Assembly (NCBI GenBank): GCA_020631215.1 | Contig: JAHDHS010000012.1 | Coordinates: 1 to 51,743, forward strand | Reading direction: 5' to 3' | Source of the DNA: Hellea sp. | GTDB taxonomy: Bacteria > Pseudomonadota > Alphaproteobacteria > Caulobacterales > Maricaulaceae | DNA length: 51,743 nucleotides | Shown: in pieces, positions 41,725-51,431 of the stretch | Numbering within the stretch: position 1 is the first letter of the stretch | Layout: each line of letters opens with the position of its first letter | Made by a program: the position numbers and the translations under genes | Notes under the pieces: model-generated | What the model saw: the letters and a program-made list of their open reading frames with translations, nothing else | What the model was told of the DNA's origin: nothing | Databases searched by the model: none

Positions 41725-43017
41725 TCAACGTAAACTCGCCCGTATAGCGTAGATTAAGGCGGCCAACACTAAAACACCGCCTACAATCAAACCACTAAAG
41801 GCCACCAGAGGCCCCCAGCCTTGCAGCCAGCCTTCAACGCCGCGCAAAATTGCCGCGATACTCGCACCCAGAATTGCAAATCCAACCAACAAAGTCAGCC
41901 AATACCCCCAGCCCACTTTATTGTTTCGCAACATTGGCTCAGTGATTTCAATATATTTTGACGCGCTGTCACGGCTTTCACGGATCGCATCATCTGCGGC
42001 CATTTCGTCTATGACAATGTCTGCCGGTTTTTCATCAGACGTTGAGATCTCACTATCCTGCGGGGCCAGTTCAATGACATTGCGTTTTATCTCGTCAGAG
42101 TGACTATCAGCCTGAATAAAGTCATCCTTATCACCCGCTTTAATGAGAGATTCCGGCCAGCTAGCTATGTCTTCCTGTGTCGTGTAGGACGCATCATCAA
42201 TCAACGCTTCCAGTTTCTCACTAAGCTCTGAGGCGGCTTCTGCAATCATCGTTGAGGCACGTTCAGTTGCGACCTCACTTTCAATCTCGTCGGTCAAAGT
42301 TAGATCAAGAATAGCGTCATCCTCAGATCCCAATATAGTATCAGCCTCTAAATCTCGTTCGCTTTCTGCCATGTCGCTGACATCATCCCGGCGGCGGCTC
42401 TGGTTTAATTGTGGATAGGCCGCACTATAAGGGACCGTTGCCACCACGCCCGCAGCTTTATCCTGCGTAAAGACAGGCAAAGCGTCCTCGGTCGTCAACA
42501 AAGCGACAGCCTCATCTCGAACCGGCTCCAGATCCACCCGCGGGGCAGCAAAGGGCTTGCCGTTTTCTGTTCGCAAAAACAGGGCTTTCTCAGCTGTGCG
42601 GCGGCGCAGCAGCGCATCTACAACATAGGTCTTCCCGTCAATTGTGCTTTTTCGCCAGATATCAAAACCGTTAGCGGCATCGAGTGGGCGGCCATTATTC
42701 AGCGCCCGTAAAACATCTGACTGCAAAAATGCCTTTGGCCCAATATTGAATGCAAAAGAGCACAGCGCGTCAAACTGGCTCTGATTAAGGGGCGTGTGCA
42801 CATTTTCATTGATCATGTCCTCGAAAGGCGCGAGATCTTTAATCAATAAGCTTTCCGCCTCTGACTTGTTTAAATGCCGTGCGTCATCATTGTATAGTCG
42901 GTGCCCATAACCGACGACGCGCTGGCCTGTAACCAGCTCGCGATCCACGGCGCGATAGCCTTCATAGGCCTTGATCAATTTCAGTCCCATATCGGAAATT
43001 TTATGGTTACGGCTCAT
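41725..43017 (-). CDS. spmX: SpmX-like muramidase-domain polarity protein
   Basis: The architecture matches Caulobacter SpmX (about 430 residues): an N-terminal GH24/phage-lysozyme-like domain (1-150; GLKLIKAYEGYR, VVGYGHRL, FDALCSFAFNIGPKAF, VVDALLRRRTAEKALFL), a long acidic intermediate region (about 190-360), and two C-terminal membrane helices. SpmX localises and activates the histidine kinase DivJ at the stalked pole; the lysozyme fold was co-opted for this. Glu19 in YEGYR is kept, but the Thr of the usual WTIGYGH is Val (RVVGYGH), and the Asp or Cys position holds Leu, so muramidase activity is doubtful. No signal peptide is needed. It is upstream-adjacent to mgtE on the same strand but with a 109-base gap. 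Confidence 0.85.
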   Translation of the reverse strand: MSRNHKISDMGLKLIKAYEGYRAVDRELVTGQRVVGYGHRLYNDDARHLNKSEAESLLIKDLAPFEDMINENVHTPLNQSQFDALCSFAFNIGPKAFLQSDVLRALNNGRPLDAANGFDIWRKSTIDGKTYVVDALLRRRTAEKALFLRTENGKPFAAPRVDLEPVRDEAVALLTTEDALPVFTQDKAAGVVATVPYSAAYPQLNQSRRRDDVSDMAESERDLEADTILGSEDDAILDLTLTDEIESEVATERASTMIAEAASELSEKLEALIDDASYTTQEDIASWPESLIKAGDKDDFIQADSHSDEIKRNVIELAPQDSEISTSDEKPADIVIDEMAADDAIRESRDSASKYIEITEPMLRNNKVGWGYWLTLLVGFAILGASIAAILRGVEGWLQGWGPLVAFSGLIVGGVLVLAALIYAIRASLR

Positions 43018-43126
43018 TTGCGTCCCAATTTGTTACAGCTGTGACTTTTGTTTAAATCGCAGTGCAAATGCCGCGCCGTTTACGCGTCATATCAGAGAAA
43101 AAATGAATTCAGTCGCCCGATAGGCG

Positions 43127-44488
43127 TTATAGCAGCATGAGCACCGCAACACCTAAAAAGGCAAAGAAACCGACAATATCAGTGACAGTCGTGACAAAGA
43201 CGGAGGAGGCCACGGCCGGGTCTGCTCCCACTTTTTTAAGACCCAAAGGCACTAAAATCCCTGCCAAGCCGGCAAAAATATGATTGATAATCATAGCGAT
43301 AAAAGCCACCAGCGCCAATTTGGGATCCTTAAACCAGATATAAGCAATCACTGCCAGCACCACCGCAAATATAAGGCCAATTATCGCCGCAGCCAGACTT
43401 TCCCGTTTGACCGCCCGCCAAGCGGTTTGCGAGGTTAAATCCCGCTCTGCCAGAGCTCTTACGGCCACGGCCAGTGCCTGTGTCCCCGCATTACCCCCCA
43501 TGGAGGCGACAATCGGCATAAGAATCGCCAAAGCGACTATCTGAGAGATCGCATAATCAAATTGGGCTATCACTAGAGAAGCCATTACTGCCGTCAACAG
43601 ATTGACAAAAAGCCAGGGCGCGCGGGACTTAACAGTGGATACAGCCGTATCGGTCAAACCTGCATCGCTGACACCGGCCAACGCCAGCATGTCTTCTTTA
43701 TTTTCGTCCTGAATGATTTCGATAATATCATCCACCGTCATCATTCCGATGATCCGGCCTGCTTCATCTACAACAGGTGCAGAAATCAGATTATACTTCT
43801 CAAACAGATAAGCAGCTTCTTCCTGATCTTGCTCTTGGGAAATCGGCACCAGATCAGTTTTCATTACTTTGGACAGACGTACCTGTCTTTGTGCCCGCAT
43901 TAGAAGACTGACAGGCAGATAACCGATGGGCACAAATTTTGTGTCCACGACATAGATATTGAAGAACAACTCCGGCAAATCTTCACCGGTCTCACGCATA
44001 TGATCGATCGTATCCCCAACTGTCCAAAACTCAGGAGCGGCCACAAACTCGCGTTGCATAAGACGGCCAATCGTCTCATCATCAAAGGACAGAGCCTGCT
44101 CAAGCTGCGCGCGGTCTCCAGGCTCAAGCGCTTGCATAATTTCGGCACGCTGCCCCTCTTCCATTTCCTCAATGATTTGGGTCGCATCATCATTGTCGAT
44201 ATCGCTGATGGCACCCGCAAGCTGCTCCGTTGGCATGAGAGGCAGAATATCTTCCACTACCTCATCTTCCAGTTCTGTCAGAACCTCACCAGTGATCAAC
44301 TCCGGCGCACGTTCGACCAGCGCCTCGCGCTGCGCATCGGTTAATTGCTCCAGTTGATCGGAAAAGTCAGCCGGATGCATTTCTGCCAATGCAGCCTGTA
44401 AGGATAAATCGGAGTCCAGAGTCAGCGCCTGTTCTATCTGATTGAGACGCTCATCTCCCAGGTTATATGTGCCGTCCACTTCACTCAT
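43127..44488 (-). CDS. mgtE: MgtE-type magnesium transporter
   Basis: The 453-residue protein has the MgtE N-domain (about 1-130; MHPADFSDQLEQL, LPLMPTEQLAGAISDIDNDDATQIIEE), a CBS pair (about 140-265; VGTIDHMRE-like region and APVVDEAGRIIGMMTVDDII), and a five-helix channel domain (about 290-453; PIVASMGGNAGTQALAVAVRAL, FVTTVTDIVGFFAFLGVAVLM). It imports Mg2+ and is gated by cytosolic Mg2+ at the N/CBS domains. I use the ATG at 44488; a longer TTG frame overlaps the folD upstream region. It is divergent from folD. Confidence 0.95.
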   Translation of the reverse strand: MSEVDGTYNLGDERLNQIEQALTLDSDLSLQAALAEMHPADFSDQLEQLTDAQREALVERAPELITGEVLTELEDEVVEDILPLMPTEQLAGAISDIDNDDATQIIEEMEEGQRAEIMQALEPGDRAQLEQALSFDDETIGRLMQREFVAAPEFWTVGDTIDHMRETGEDLPELFFNIYVVDTKFVPIGYLPVSLLMRAQRQVRLSKVMKTDLVPISQEQDQEEAAYLFEKYNLISAPVVDEAGRIIGMMTVDDIIEIIQDENKEDMLALAGVSDAGLTDTAVSTVKSRAPWLFVNLLTAVMASLVIAQFDYAISQIVALAILMPIVASMGGNAGTQALAVAVRALAERDLTSQTAWRAVKRESLAAAIIGLIFAVVLAVIAYIWFKDPKLALVAFIAMIINHIFAGLAGILVPLGLKKVGADPAVASSVFVTTVTDIVGFFAFLGVAVLMLL

Positions 44489-44649
44489 GCAGCCCACATA
44501 GGACAGAGTTGAGCGGGGGTCTATGGCCGAAGCCAAATCGAGCAAAATTTTCTATCACTTTTTCTAATATCTTTTTAATTTGTCCTTCGGGTCATTGCAT
44601 CCGGCGTATTCAGGATTTAGGCAACCACAGAGCTATGAGGGATTTTATT

Positions 44650-45537
44650 ATGAGCGTAGAGATCATAGACGGGAAAGCCGTCGCCACCAGTGTCAGAGAT
44701 GATGTCACTAAAGCCGTCTCCGGCCTGCCCTCTCAACCAACACTCGCGGTTGTATTGGTCGGCGATGACCCTGCCAGCCATGTCTATGTGCGCAATAAAA
44801 TTAAATTCACCGAAGAAACCGGTATGCGTTCATTGGAGCATCGCCTCTCAGCAGATGTCTCTCAGGAAGACGTTGTGAAAACTGTCCGCGCGCTAAACGC
44901 CGATGATGAGGTTGACGGGATTTTAGTACAACTCCCTCTCCCAAGCGGAATGGACAGCGACGCCGTGATTGCCGAAATTGACCCAGCCAAAGATGTGGAT
45001 GGCCTGACCGAGGCCTCTGCCGGGCGATTGGTTTTAGGGCAACCCGGCCTGCGCCCTTGCACACCGACTGGCTGTGTGATCCTCGCCAAATCTGCGCTAG
45101 GCGATTTAACCGGAAAACATTGTGTTATCATTGGCCGGTCTATACTGGTGGGCAAACCTGCTGCCTTATTATTTCTCGAACAGAACTGCACGGTCACCAT
45201 CGCACATTCCCGCACAAAAGACATCGCTGCGGTCTGCCGTGAAGCGGATATTCTTGTCCCGGCTGTGGGACGTCCAGAAATGGTCAAAGCGGATTGGGTT
45301 AAACCCGGAGCCTGTGTAGTCGATGTCGGCATTAACCGCGTGCCTCACCCGAAAAAACCGGGCAAGAGCCGTTTAGTGGGTGATGTGGACTTCAAAGCGG
45401 CGAGTGAAGTTTCCGGCCCTATCACGCCGGTTCCCGGCGGCGTCGGCCCTATGACCATAGCCTGCTTGCTGCGCAACACAGTTCTAGCCGCCTGTGACCG
45501 CCGAGGCTGGGACAGACCCGATATCCTTAGCGTTTAA
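44650..45537 (+). CDS. folD: Bifunctional methylenetetrahydrofolate dehydrogenase / cyclohydrolase
   Basis: The 295-residue enzyme makes and cleaves 5,10-methenyl-THF. The signatures are SHVYVRNKIKFTEETGM, VDGILVQLPLP, KDVDGLTEASAGRLV, PCTPTGCVIL, VIIGRSILVGKPAALLFLEQNCTVTIAHSRT and PITPVPGGVGPMTIACLLRNT. The catalytic Lys and Asp regions are intact. ATG at 44650 is preceded by AGGG; an in-frame ATG at 44635 is less well placed. Length is usual. It is divergent from mgtE. Confidence 0.96.
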   Translation: MSVEIIDGKAVATSVRDDVTKAVSGLPSQPTLAVVLVGDDPASHVYVRNKIKFTEETGMRSLEHRLSADVSQEDVVKTVRALNADDEVDGILVQLPLPSGMDSDAVIAEIDPAKDVDGLTEASAGRLVLGQPGLRPCTPTGCVILAKSALGDLTGKHCVIIGRSILVGKPAALLFLEQNCTVTIAHSRTKDIAAVCREADILVPAVGRPEMVKADWVKPGACVVDVGINRVPHPKKPGKSRLVGDVDFKAASEVSGPITPVPGGVGPMTIACLLRNTVLAACDRRGWDRPDILSV

Positions 45538-45569
45538 TTCAGCCTATTGAGAGTATCTATATAATGAAG

Positions 45570-45591
45570 GACCGCAACTATTTGTGCGGTC
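45570..45591. terminator. Hairpin between folD and the TerC-family gene
   Basis: GACCGCA pairs with TGCGGTC around an 8-base loop. It is placed where convergent transcripts of folD and the transporter meet, but no clear T-tract follows, so termination may be weak. Confidence 0.5.
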
Positions 45592-45638
45592 GTTCAGTTA
45601 ATTAAATTAGACAGATTTCTAACTTGGTCAGATGAACC

Positions 45639-46646
45639 TTAATGAAGGGAAGATTTTCTTTCGCCTTTTTTGAAAGCGTCGACAGCTTCGAGGCCTGCGG
45701 TTTCAGAATTGCCGCGAATTTCGGCTTCCTTTTGCGCCCACAGGCGTTTTTGGTAACGGTTTGACAGGATGTCGGTGACGACCAAGACGCCAACCACCAG
45801 GTAGAAGCTGGATTTGCTCATAGCGGCGATGGCAAATCCAAATATCTTCAGATGCGCCAGATGCGCGCCTTCAGTCACTAGTAGCACCCCAACCAGGAAC
45901 AAAATGAAAAGTCCCAAAACCTGATACATACGGTTCTTTTTCAAAAATTCTGTGACTTTATCCGCCAGCACTATCATGGCTACACCGGACAATAAAATCG
46001 CAATGACCATGAGTGGCACTTGATAAGTTTTCGTAGGTTCACATCCCACGGCCCCGGCGATCGGATTGGCTATCAGGCTTTTTTTGCATTCTGTCACAGC
46101 TCCCTCAAACTGCCCAAGAATGGCACCCGCATTATCAACGATATTGGAAGCATCAACACTGGCAATCGCCATAGCTGACAAAATAGAGTCAACGGAGAAG
46201 ACTAGGTTCATGGCCACGATCAGCGCAATAGCGCCCATAATAGACCGCGTGCCAGAGCCTTCGGAATGTTCGATATGATCCACCTGCAGCAAGTGATGAA
46301 TTTCTTTTATGGCTGTGTAGATAATAAAAGCGCCGCCGATCAGGGTGATTAACGCTTGTGCTGTAAACTCACCTTCAATGATCTTGCCCCAGTGAATGCC
46401 GAATAGCGGCTCTGCCAAAAGCGTGAAAAGATTGACGATCAGGAAGAGCAGGACGATCCGAAACATTACGGCCAGCCCAATGCCCCATTGACGGACTTTT
46501 TTGGCATCTTTAGCATTGCCAACCTTATTACTTTCTATGGCGATATATAGCAGATTGTCGAAGCCCAGCACGGCTTGCAATAATATCAGCATAAACAATG
46601 TAAACAGCGCCTCGATTGTAAATAGATCAGCCAAAATACCCTCCAT
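45639..46646 (-). CDS. TerC-family membrane transporter with Cys-containing insert
   Basis: The 335-residue protein has about eight to nine hydrophobic helices and the TerC-family motifs LGFDNLLYIAIES in helix 1 and NLVFSVDSILSAMAIA in a central helix, both with conserved Asp in the membrane. Relatives export metal ions such as Mn2+ or load metalloenzymes. Between these is an extra loop of about 25 residues with VTECKKS and VGCEPTKT, two Cys in a region likely on the periplasmic side, absent from relatives I remember. The C-terminus has a soluble charged tail. It is divergent from the HEAT-like gene. Confidence 0.85.
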   Translation of the reverse strand: MEGILADLFTIEALFTLFMLILLQAVLGFDNLLYIAIESNKVGNAKDAKKVRQWGIGLAVMFRIVLLFLIVNLFTLLAEPLFGIHWGKIIEGEFTAQALITLIGGAFIIYTAIKEIHHLLQVDHIEHSEGSGTRSIMGAIALIVAMNLVFSVDSILSAMAIASVDASNIVDNAGAILGQFEGAVTECKKSLIANPIAGAVGCEPTKTYQVPLMVIAILLSGVAMIVLADKVTEFLKKNRMYQVLGLFILFLVGVLLVTEGAHLAHLKIFGFAIAAMSKSSFYLVVGVLVVTDILSNRYQKRLWAQKEAEIRGNSETAGLEAVDAFKKGERKSSLH

Positions 46647-46748
46647 TGGTTTCGATTCGCTGGATAGCCGAAAATTAGCGTTGCGGCAAAGCTCAAATTA
46701 TGCGGGCGGTGCTTGTGCATAGCTTCATTCAGGCCTAAGTCCCTAGCT

Positions 46749-48665
46749 ATGAAATTTGGGACTGCAATAAACAGGTACATTGCCGCCTTTCTGGTGACGG
46801 CTGTGATTGGCTTTCCGGCACTGGCACAAGGCAGGTTTCAGCCAAAGCCATTAACTCAAACAGAGCGGCGCGTCTGTCAGGATTTGGACTTTTGTGTCGA
46901 TCTTCTGCTGCGCCACGGGCCGGATGAATTTGACTATCAGGTTCTGGCAGCGGAGTTTCAGCGCATGGGGCCAGCCGGTGCCAATAAGCTTCTGAAATAT
47001 GCTGCGGGCAAGAGTGAAACAAACACCACCAGAGCGCAGTTGATTTTATCTCAACCCGGCTGGCGGTTTACGCCTCAAGAGCAGCGTAAAATCGCGGCGC
47101 TCTGGCCTTCCGGGGATATTGGCGTGCAAGCGGATATGATGCGCCGTATAGGCTCACCCATGATGCGCAATAGCGTCGTGGCGACATTGTTACATGAAGA
47201 CCCGAAGATCAGGGAGACCTCCCGCGATATTCTGACGGGCATGAATTTGCATACAGATTTCGCCCTGCCCTCTACGGCTTTTAACACCTTGGTGCGGGCT
47301 TTGGTCAGTGACCCGACGCCTGAAATCATAACCTTGATCGGAACTTTTCCGGACCCGCAGTCCGGACCGATTTTACGGCGCACTTTGCTCTCCGGCGACC
47401 CTAACTCTGTGATGGCCGCCTATGACTCTCTTTATAAAAGTGATCCCAAGAACGCTTTCGGGGCCTTGATGAGCGCGCTTGAGAAATTGGAAACACCCGA
47501 CCAAGCCTTGGCGATTTCGGCGATGTTGCAGGCAAGGCATCAGAACCGACAAGACGGGTTTTACATGAAATTTGCCCGTGACCTCGCGGGTGATGCGGCG
47601 CAGCCAAAGCTTGTTCGGATGGTAGGCCTCGATGCCCTGATGAGTCAAAGCTCCAAACCAATTGTGGCCTTGCCTGATACGGAGGCGACACAGGCGGCCT
47701 ATGCGTATACGTTACAACAACCGAAAATCGCCTTGGACAAATATGCCTATGAGTTTCAAGCCAAAACAGGTCGTCAGTCAGCACCATATTTGGAATTAAT
47801 CTGGAAGAAATTAAAGCCGGGTGATGAGGCACGATATGTTTTCACCAAAGTTGCCGGACAAATCGGCGGGACACAATCAGCGGCGATATTGCAAGAGGCG
47901 TTGACGGATCAGGTAGACTGGCGAGTCACGCAGGCGGCCATTTTGGGCCTTAAGGATGAGATGACCGGCCCGCAAAAATCCGCCATTGAAAAACTGGCCA
48001 AGTCCCACCCGATCCGGCAAGTTCGCGTTGCCGCCAATGCGGCTGTCGACGCCGGCAAATCCGGTGAAATTAATTTGGCGAAATGGGAGAAATCTCTGGC
48101 GCCTAAAAGTCAATATTGTCAGGTCAAGCCCACAGACTTTGCATCCTTGGCGGATCAAATGCCCTATTTTGAGGATGGCCGAATAGCGGCAAGGAACGGC
48201 GAATTGAAAGCTGTGGCGCGAAAATGGCTGAGCACGGCGGTGGCCGTCAAAGATGGCTGGCTCGCAGGTTACCGGAATGGTGAGACCGGCGGTCTGCTCT
48301 TTTACGACTACGCGACCGAGGGCCATAAAAGATTTCTGGACGGGCCCATCACCGCCATCGTGCCAACGCGAAAAGTTAAGCTTGGGACGACGCCCGATGC
48401 AGTTTGGATCGTCGCAGAAACCGAGCGGTCGGGACGACTTTACAGACTTAATCTTACTCATCATTCCGCGCCTCAATTGCGTCTGCATGCCCAGCTTCCC
48501 GGCCCGCCCGCATCCATCCACCTAGCTCCGGATAATTCAGTTCAAATCGGCTTCGGTCCGGCCCCGGTAAATCATCCGCCGCTCCGGCTCTTGCCCGGCG
48601 GCGGCATAATTGATGGCTGCACAAAACCCGCACCTCTGCCCTCCAATGGGGCCTTGCCGAACTAA
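46749..48665 (+). CDS. Exported HEAT/ARM-like repeat protein
   Basis: The 638-residue protein has a signal peptide (MKFGTAINRYIAAFLVTAVIGFPALAQG), then CQDLDFCVDLLL with two Cys, then helical repeats resembling HEAT/ARM units through residue about 430 (for example RNSVVATLLHEDPKIRETSRDIL and GGTQSAAILQEALTDQVDWRVTQAAILGLKD). The C-terminal 200 residues are beta-rich (VAVKDGWLAGYRNGETGGLLFYDY). No catalytic motif is recognised. I use the ATG at 46749 rather than the upstream GTG-type frame. It lies 1 base before mrp, so the two are translationally coupled, though no functional link is obvious. Confidence 0.82.
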   Translation: MKFGTAINRYIAAFLVTAVIGFPALAQGRFQPKPLTQTERRVCQDLDFCVDLLLRHGPDEFDYQVLAAEFQRMGPAGANKLLKYAAGKSETNTTRAQLILSQPGWRFTPQEQRKIAALWPSGDIGVQADMMRRIGSPMMRNSVVATLLHEDPKIRETSRDILTGMNLHTDFALPSTAFNTLVRALVSDPTPEIITLIGTFPDPQSGPILRRTLLSGDPNSVMAAYDSLYKSDPKNAFGALMSALEKLETPDQALAISAMLQARHQNRQDGFYMKFARDLAGDAAQPKLVRMVGLDALMSQSSKPIVALPDTEATQAAYAYTLQQPKIALDKYAYEFQAKTGRQSAPYLELIWKKLKPGDEARYVFTKVAGQIGGTQSAAILQEALTDQVDWRVTQAAILGLKDEMTGPQKSAIEKLAKSHPIRQVRVAANAAVDAGKSGEINLAKWEKSLAPKSQYCQVKPTDFASLADQMPYFEDGRIAARNGELKAVARKWLSTAVAVKDGWLAGYRNGETGGLLFYDYATEGHKRFLDGPITAIVPTRKVKLGTTPDAVWIVAETERSGRLYRLNLTHHSAPQLRLHAQLPGPPASIHLAPDNSVQIGFGPAPVNHPPLRLLPGGGIIDGCTKPAPLPSNGALPN

Positions 48666-48666
48666 A

Positions 48667-49719
48667 ATGGCCTATTCCGAAGACAAGGCCATCAAGCGGC
48701 TCGCTCAGATCGCTGATCCCCTGATTGAGGGCGATATTATTTCGGCAGGCCGTTTGGCGAGCCTGACGGAAACGGACGGCGTGGTTCAGGGCGTCTTGCA
48801 AATTCCGCCGCCCGAAGCAGAGGCGTTTTTTCCAGTGCGGGAGGCGGCCCAAACAACGCTCGAGCAAATGGAGGGCGTCAAGCGCGCCTCCATCATCTTG
48901 TCCGCGCACAAAGCCGGGCCGGAGCTTGACGGCCAAAAACGAAAAGGCAATCCGCATCAACCCCGCCGCCCTGAGGGCTATCAGGGGGACAGCCAGATTA
49001 CCAAAGTCATCGCCATTTCCTCGGCCAAAGGGGGCGTTGGGAAATCGACGGTCGCGGTTAATCTGGCGATAGCGCTGGCAAAGCAAGGCAAATCCATCGG
49101 CTTGCTGGACGCGGATATTCATGGCCCGTCCTTGCCCATGCTGATTGGAAAATCCGGCGTCCGGGCGGAAACGAATGATATCCATGACCGCCGGTTGATT
49201 CTTCCCGTGACCGCCCATGGGATAGCGGCCATGTCCATCGGCTTTCTGACCAAGGATGACGGCCCGATTGTCTGGCGCGGCCCCATGGTACAGGGCGCCA
49301 TTTCGCGCATGTTATGGGATGTGGATTGGGGCAAGCTGGATATGCTTTTAATTGATATGCCGCCGGGAACGGGTGATCCGCAATTAGGCCTCGCGCAGGA
49401 CATCAAACCCGCAGGCGCGGTCATTGTTTCAACGCCGCAAGACCTGGCGCTTCTGGACGCACGAAAAGGCGCGACCATGTTTGGCAAGGTGGATATTCCG
49501 GTTCTGGGTCTCATTGAAAATATGGCTGTTTTCACCTGTCCTGATTGCGGAAGCACCCATCATATATTCGGCAAAGACGGCGCACGGCGTGACGCCGAAA
49601 ACCTTGGCATCCCCTATCTCGGCGCGATCCCGCTGGAGATGTCAATCCGCGAAAATTCTGATGCGGGCACGCCATCAGGTGACGGCGCTTTCGCCACGAT
49701 TGCCAAAGCGCTTATCTAG
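48667..49719 (+). CDS. apbC: Mrp/ApbC iron-sulfur cluster carrier ATPase
   Basis: The 350-residue P-loop protein has an N-terminal DUF59-like region (about 1-85), the deviant Walker A SSAKGGVGKSTVAVNLA, DADIHGPSLPMLIG, LLIDMPPGTGDPQL, and the cluster motif CPDCGS near the C-terminus. These are the hallmarks of ApbC/Mrp/Nbp35 proteins that transfer Fe-S clusters to apoproteins. The ATG begins 1 base after the HEAT-like gene. Its stop TAG overlaps the opposite gene's TAG in a shared CTAG. Confidence 0.95.
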   Translation: MAYSEDKAIKRLAQIADPLIEGDIISAGRLASLTETDGVVQGVLQIPPPEAEAFFPVREAAQTTLEQMEGVKRASIILSAHKAGPELDGQKRKGNPHQPRRPEGYQGDSQITKVIAISSAKGGVGKSTVAVNLAIALAKQGKSIGLLDADIHGPSLPMLIGKSGVRAETNDIHDRRLILPVTAHGIAAMSIGFLTKDDGPIVWRGPMVQGAISRMLWDVDWGKLDMLLIDMPPGTGDPQLGLAQDIKPAGAVIVSTPQDLALLDARKGATMFGKVDIPVLGLIENMAVFTCPDCGSTHHIFGKDGARRDAENLGIPYLGAIPLEMSIRENSDAGTPSGDGAFATIAKALI

Positions 49720-51287
49720 CCCACATTGCGTCCTTTTTCTTTCCAGTAAGGCTCCCGTAATTGCCGCCGTAGCACCTTACCCGACGGATTACGCGGCAGT
49801 GGCTCAGGGTGCACATCCACGGATTTCGGGCATTTATATCCGGCAATGCGGGTCTTGGCATGGGCGATAATATCCGCCTCTGACGGCGAGCATCCCGGCT
49901 TGGGCACGATGATCGCTTTGACCGCCTCGCCCCAGCGCTCATCCGGCACGCCGACCACAGCGCAATCGGCGACGTCCGGATGGCTGAATAAGGCGTTTTC
50001 CACTTCGGCCGGATAGACATTCTCCCCGCCTGAAACGATCATATCTTTGACGCGGTCATGGATATAAAGATAACCTTCCTCATCAAAATATCCGGCGTCC
50101 CCTGTATAGAACCAACCATCTCTCACGGCATCCGCCGTTGCCTCCGGCCGGTTCCAATAGCCCTTCATGACGACCGGAGATTTAATTGTAATTTCCCCCA
50201 CCTCTCCTTGGGGCACTTCGCGCCCGTCTTCATCCACACAGCGTATGTCGGTGCCGGGATAAGGAATCCCGCAAGAGCGTAATTTGCCCCGTGCGGGATC
50301 ATGATCTTCCGGCGGCATATAGGTCCCGACACCCGCCGTCTCGGTGAGGCCATAAACCTGTGTGAATTTACACCCGAACAGCTTTGCGGCCTCAAGCAAC
50401 AAACTCTCTGCAATGGGCGAGGCCCCATAGGTCATGATGTTGAAAGATGAGAAATCCCGCTTCTCCACACCGGGCACGTGGGTCAGCATCAGGATCACTG
50501 CCGGCACTAAAAACCCGTGCCGGATTTTCTGCTGCTCAATTAAATTCAAAATCTCGACGGGATGCACTTCGCGCAGGATCACAGCCTTCGCGCCCTGAAT
50601 GAAACTCAGCAAGCCGATATTCACCCCCGCAATGTGAAAAAGCGGCATCGCATCAATCACCGGATCGCCCGGATCATAAGCCGCCCAGAGCAAATTATTC
50701 GCCTGCGAGAAAAAGGCATGGAAATTCCCATTGGTCAGTTGCACCCCTTTGGGCAGACCTGTCGTGCCAGAGGTATAGAGCTGCAAGACATCATCATCCA
50801 CCTGATGCGGCAAATTCGGGTCATCCGTGGATTGCGCGTCCCGCCAATCGTGATAGGCCTGCCACTCCTTGTGGCCGCCATCAATCGCAATCACTTTGGT
50901 AATGCTGGGACATTTAGGCAGAACCTGCGCGGCCAGATCATAATATTCCTGTGAGACGAACAGAATGATTGATTGGCTGTCGGATAAAACAAATTGCAAC
51001 TCCGGCGCGGCCAAGCGGTTATTCATCGGGGCAAAACATCCCCGCGCCTTACAGGCCCCAAACATCATTTCATAAAACACATCCATATTCTTGCCCAAAT
51101 AGGCAATGCGGTTATCCGGTTTAACGCCCGCGGCGATCAGACCCTGCGCGACCTGACTGGCGCGCATATTCAAAGCCTCATAGCTGGTCTCCTGCCCTTC
51201 AAACCACATGGCAGGCTTCCCCGCGTAAATACCCGCCTGATGGCGCGCAATATCCGCCAGATATGGCATAGCTTTGGCATCAATCAT
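49716..51287 (-). CDS. AMP-dependent acyl-CoA synthetase / ligase
   Basis: The 523-residue adenylate-forming enzyme has the motif LYTSGTTGLPKGVQLT, the conserved VYGLTETAGVGTY, GWFYTGDAGYFDEEGYLYIHDR, and the C-terminal catalytic Lys in NPSGKVLRR. It activates a carboxylic acid (fatty or aromatic) to acyl-CoA; sequence does not settle the substrate. It is cytosolic. GGGGAGAAAAG precedes the ATG. It converges with apbC. Confidence 0.93.
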   Translation of the reverse strand: MIDAKAMPYLADIARHQAGIYAGKPAMWFEGQETSYEALNMRASQVAQGLIAAGVKPDNRIAYLGKNMDVFYEMMFGACKARGCFAPMNNRLAAPELQFVLSDSQSIILFVSQEYYDLAAQVLPKCPSITKVIAIDGGHKEWQAYHDWRDAQSTDDPNLPHQVDDDVLQLYTSGTTGLPKGVQLTNGNFHAFFSQANNLLWAAYDPGDPVIDAMPLFHIAGVNIGLLSFIQGAKAVILREVHPVEILNLIEQQKIRHGFLVPAVILMLTHVPGVEKRDFSSFNIMTYGASPIAESLLLEAAKLFGCKFTQVYGLTETAGVGTYMPPEDHDPARGKLRSCGIPYPGTDIRCVDEDGREVPQGEVGEITIKSPVVMKGYWNRPEATADAVRDGWFYTGDAGYFDEEGYLYIHDRVKDMIVSGGENVYPAEVENALFSHPDVADCAVVGVPDERWGEAVKAIIVPKPGCSPSEADIIAHAKTRIAGYKCPKSVDVHPEPLPRNPSGKVLRRQLREPYWKEKGRNVG

Positions 51288-51431
51288 TCTTTTCTCCCCA
51301 TTGTTACATTTGTTTTGAATAGAAATTTACAAGATAGCAAGAGGCGAGGTGTCAACACAGCCGCAACCCCGCTGCCATTCATGCGCTCATATCGCCAGCC
51401 GACTTCGCGGAAAACTGCGTCTTTTTTTCTG

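Noticed and set aside
41725-43017. Phage endolysin or prophage remnant
   Set aside because: The GH24-like domain is fused to an acidic region and two membrane helices as in SpmX; no other phage gene is nearby.
48454-49218. Minus-strand frame of 254 codons across the HEAT-like/apbC junction
   Set aside because: It lies opposite two well supported plus-strand genes and reads as composition-driven.
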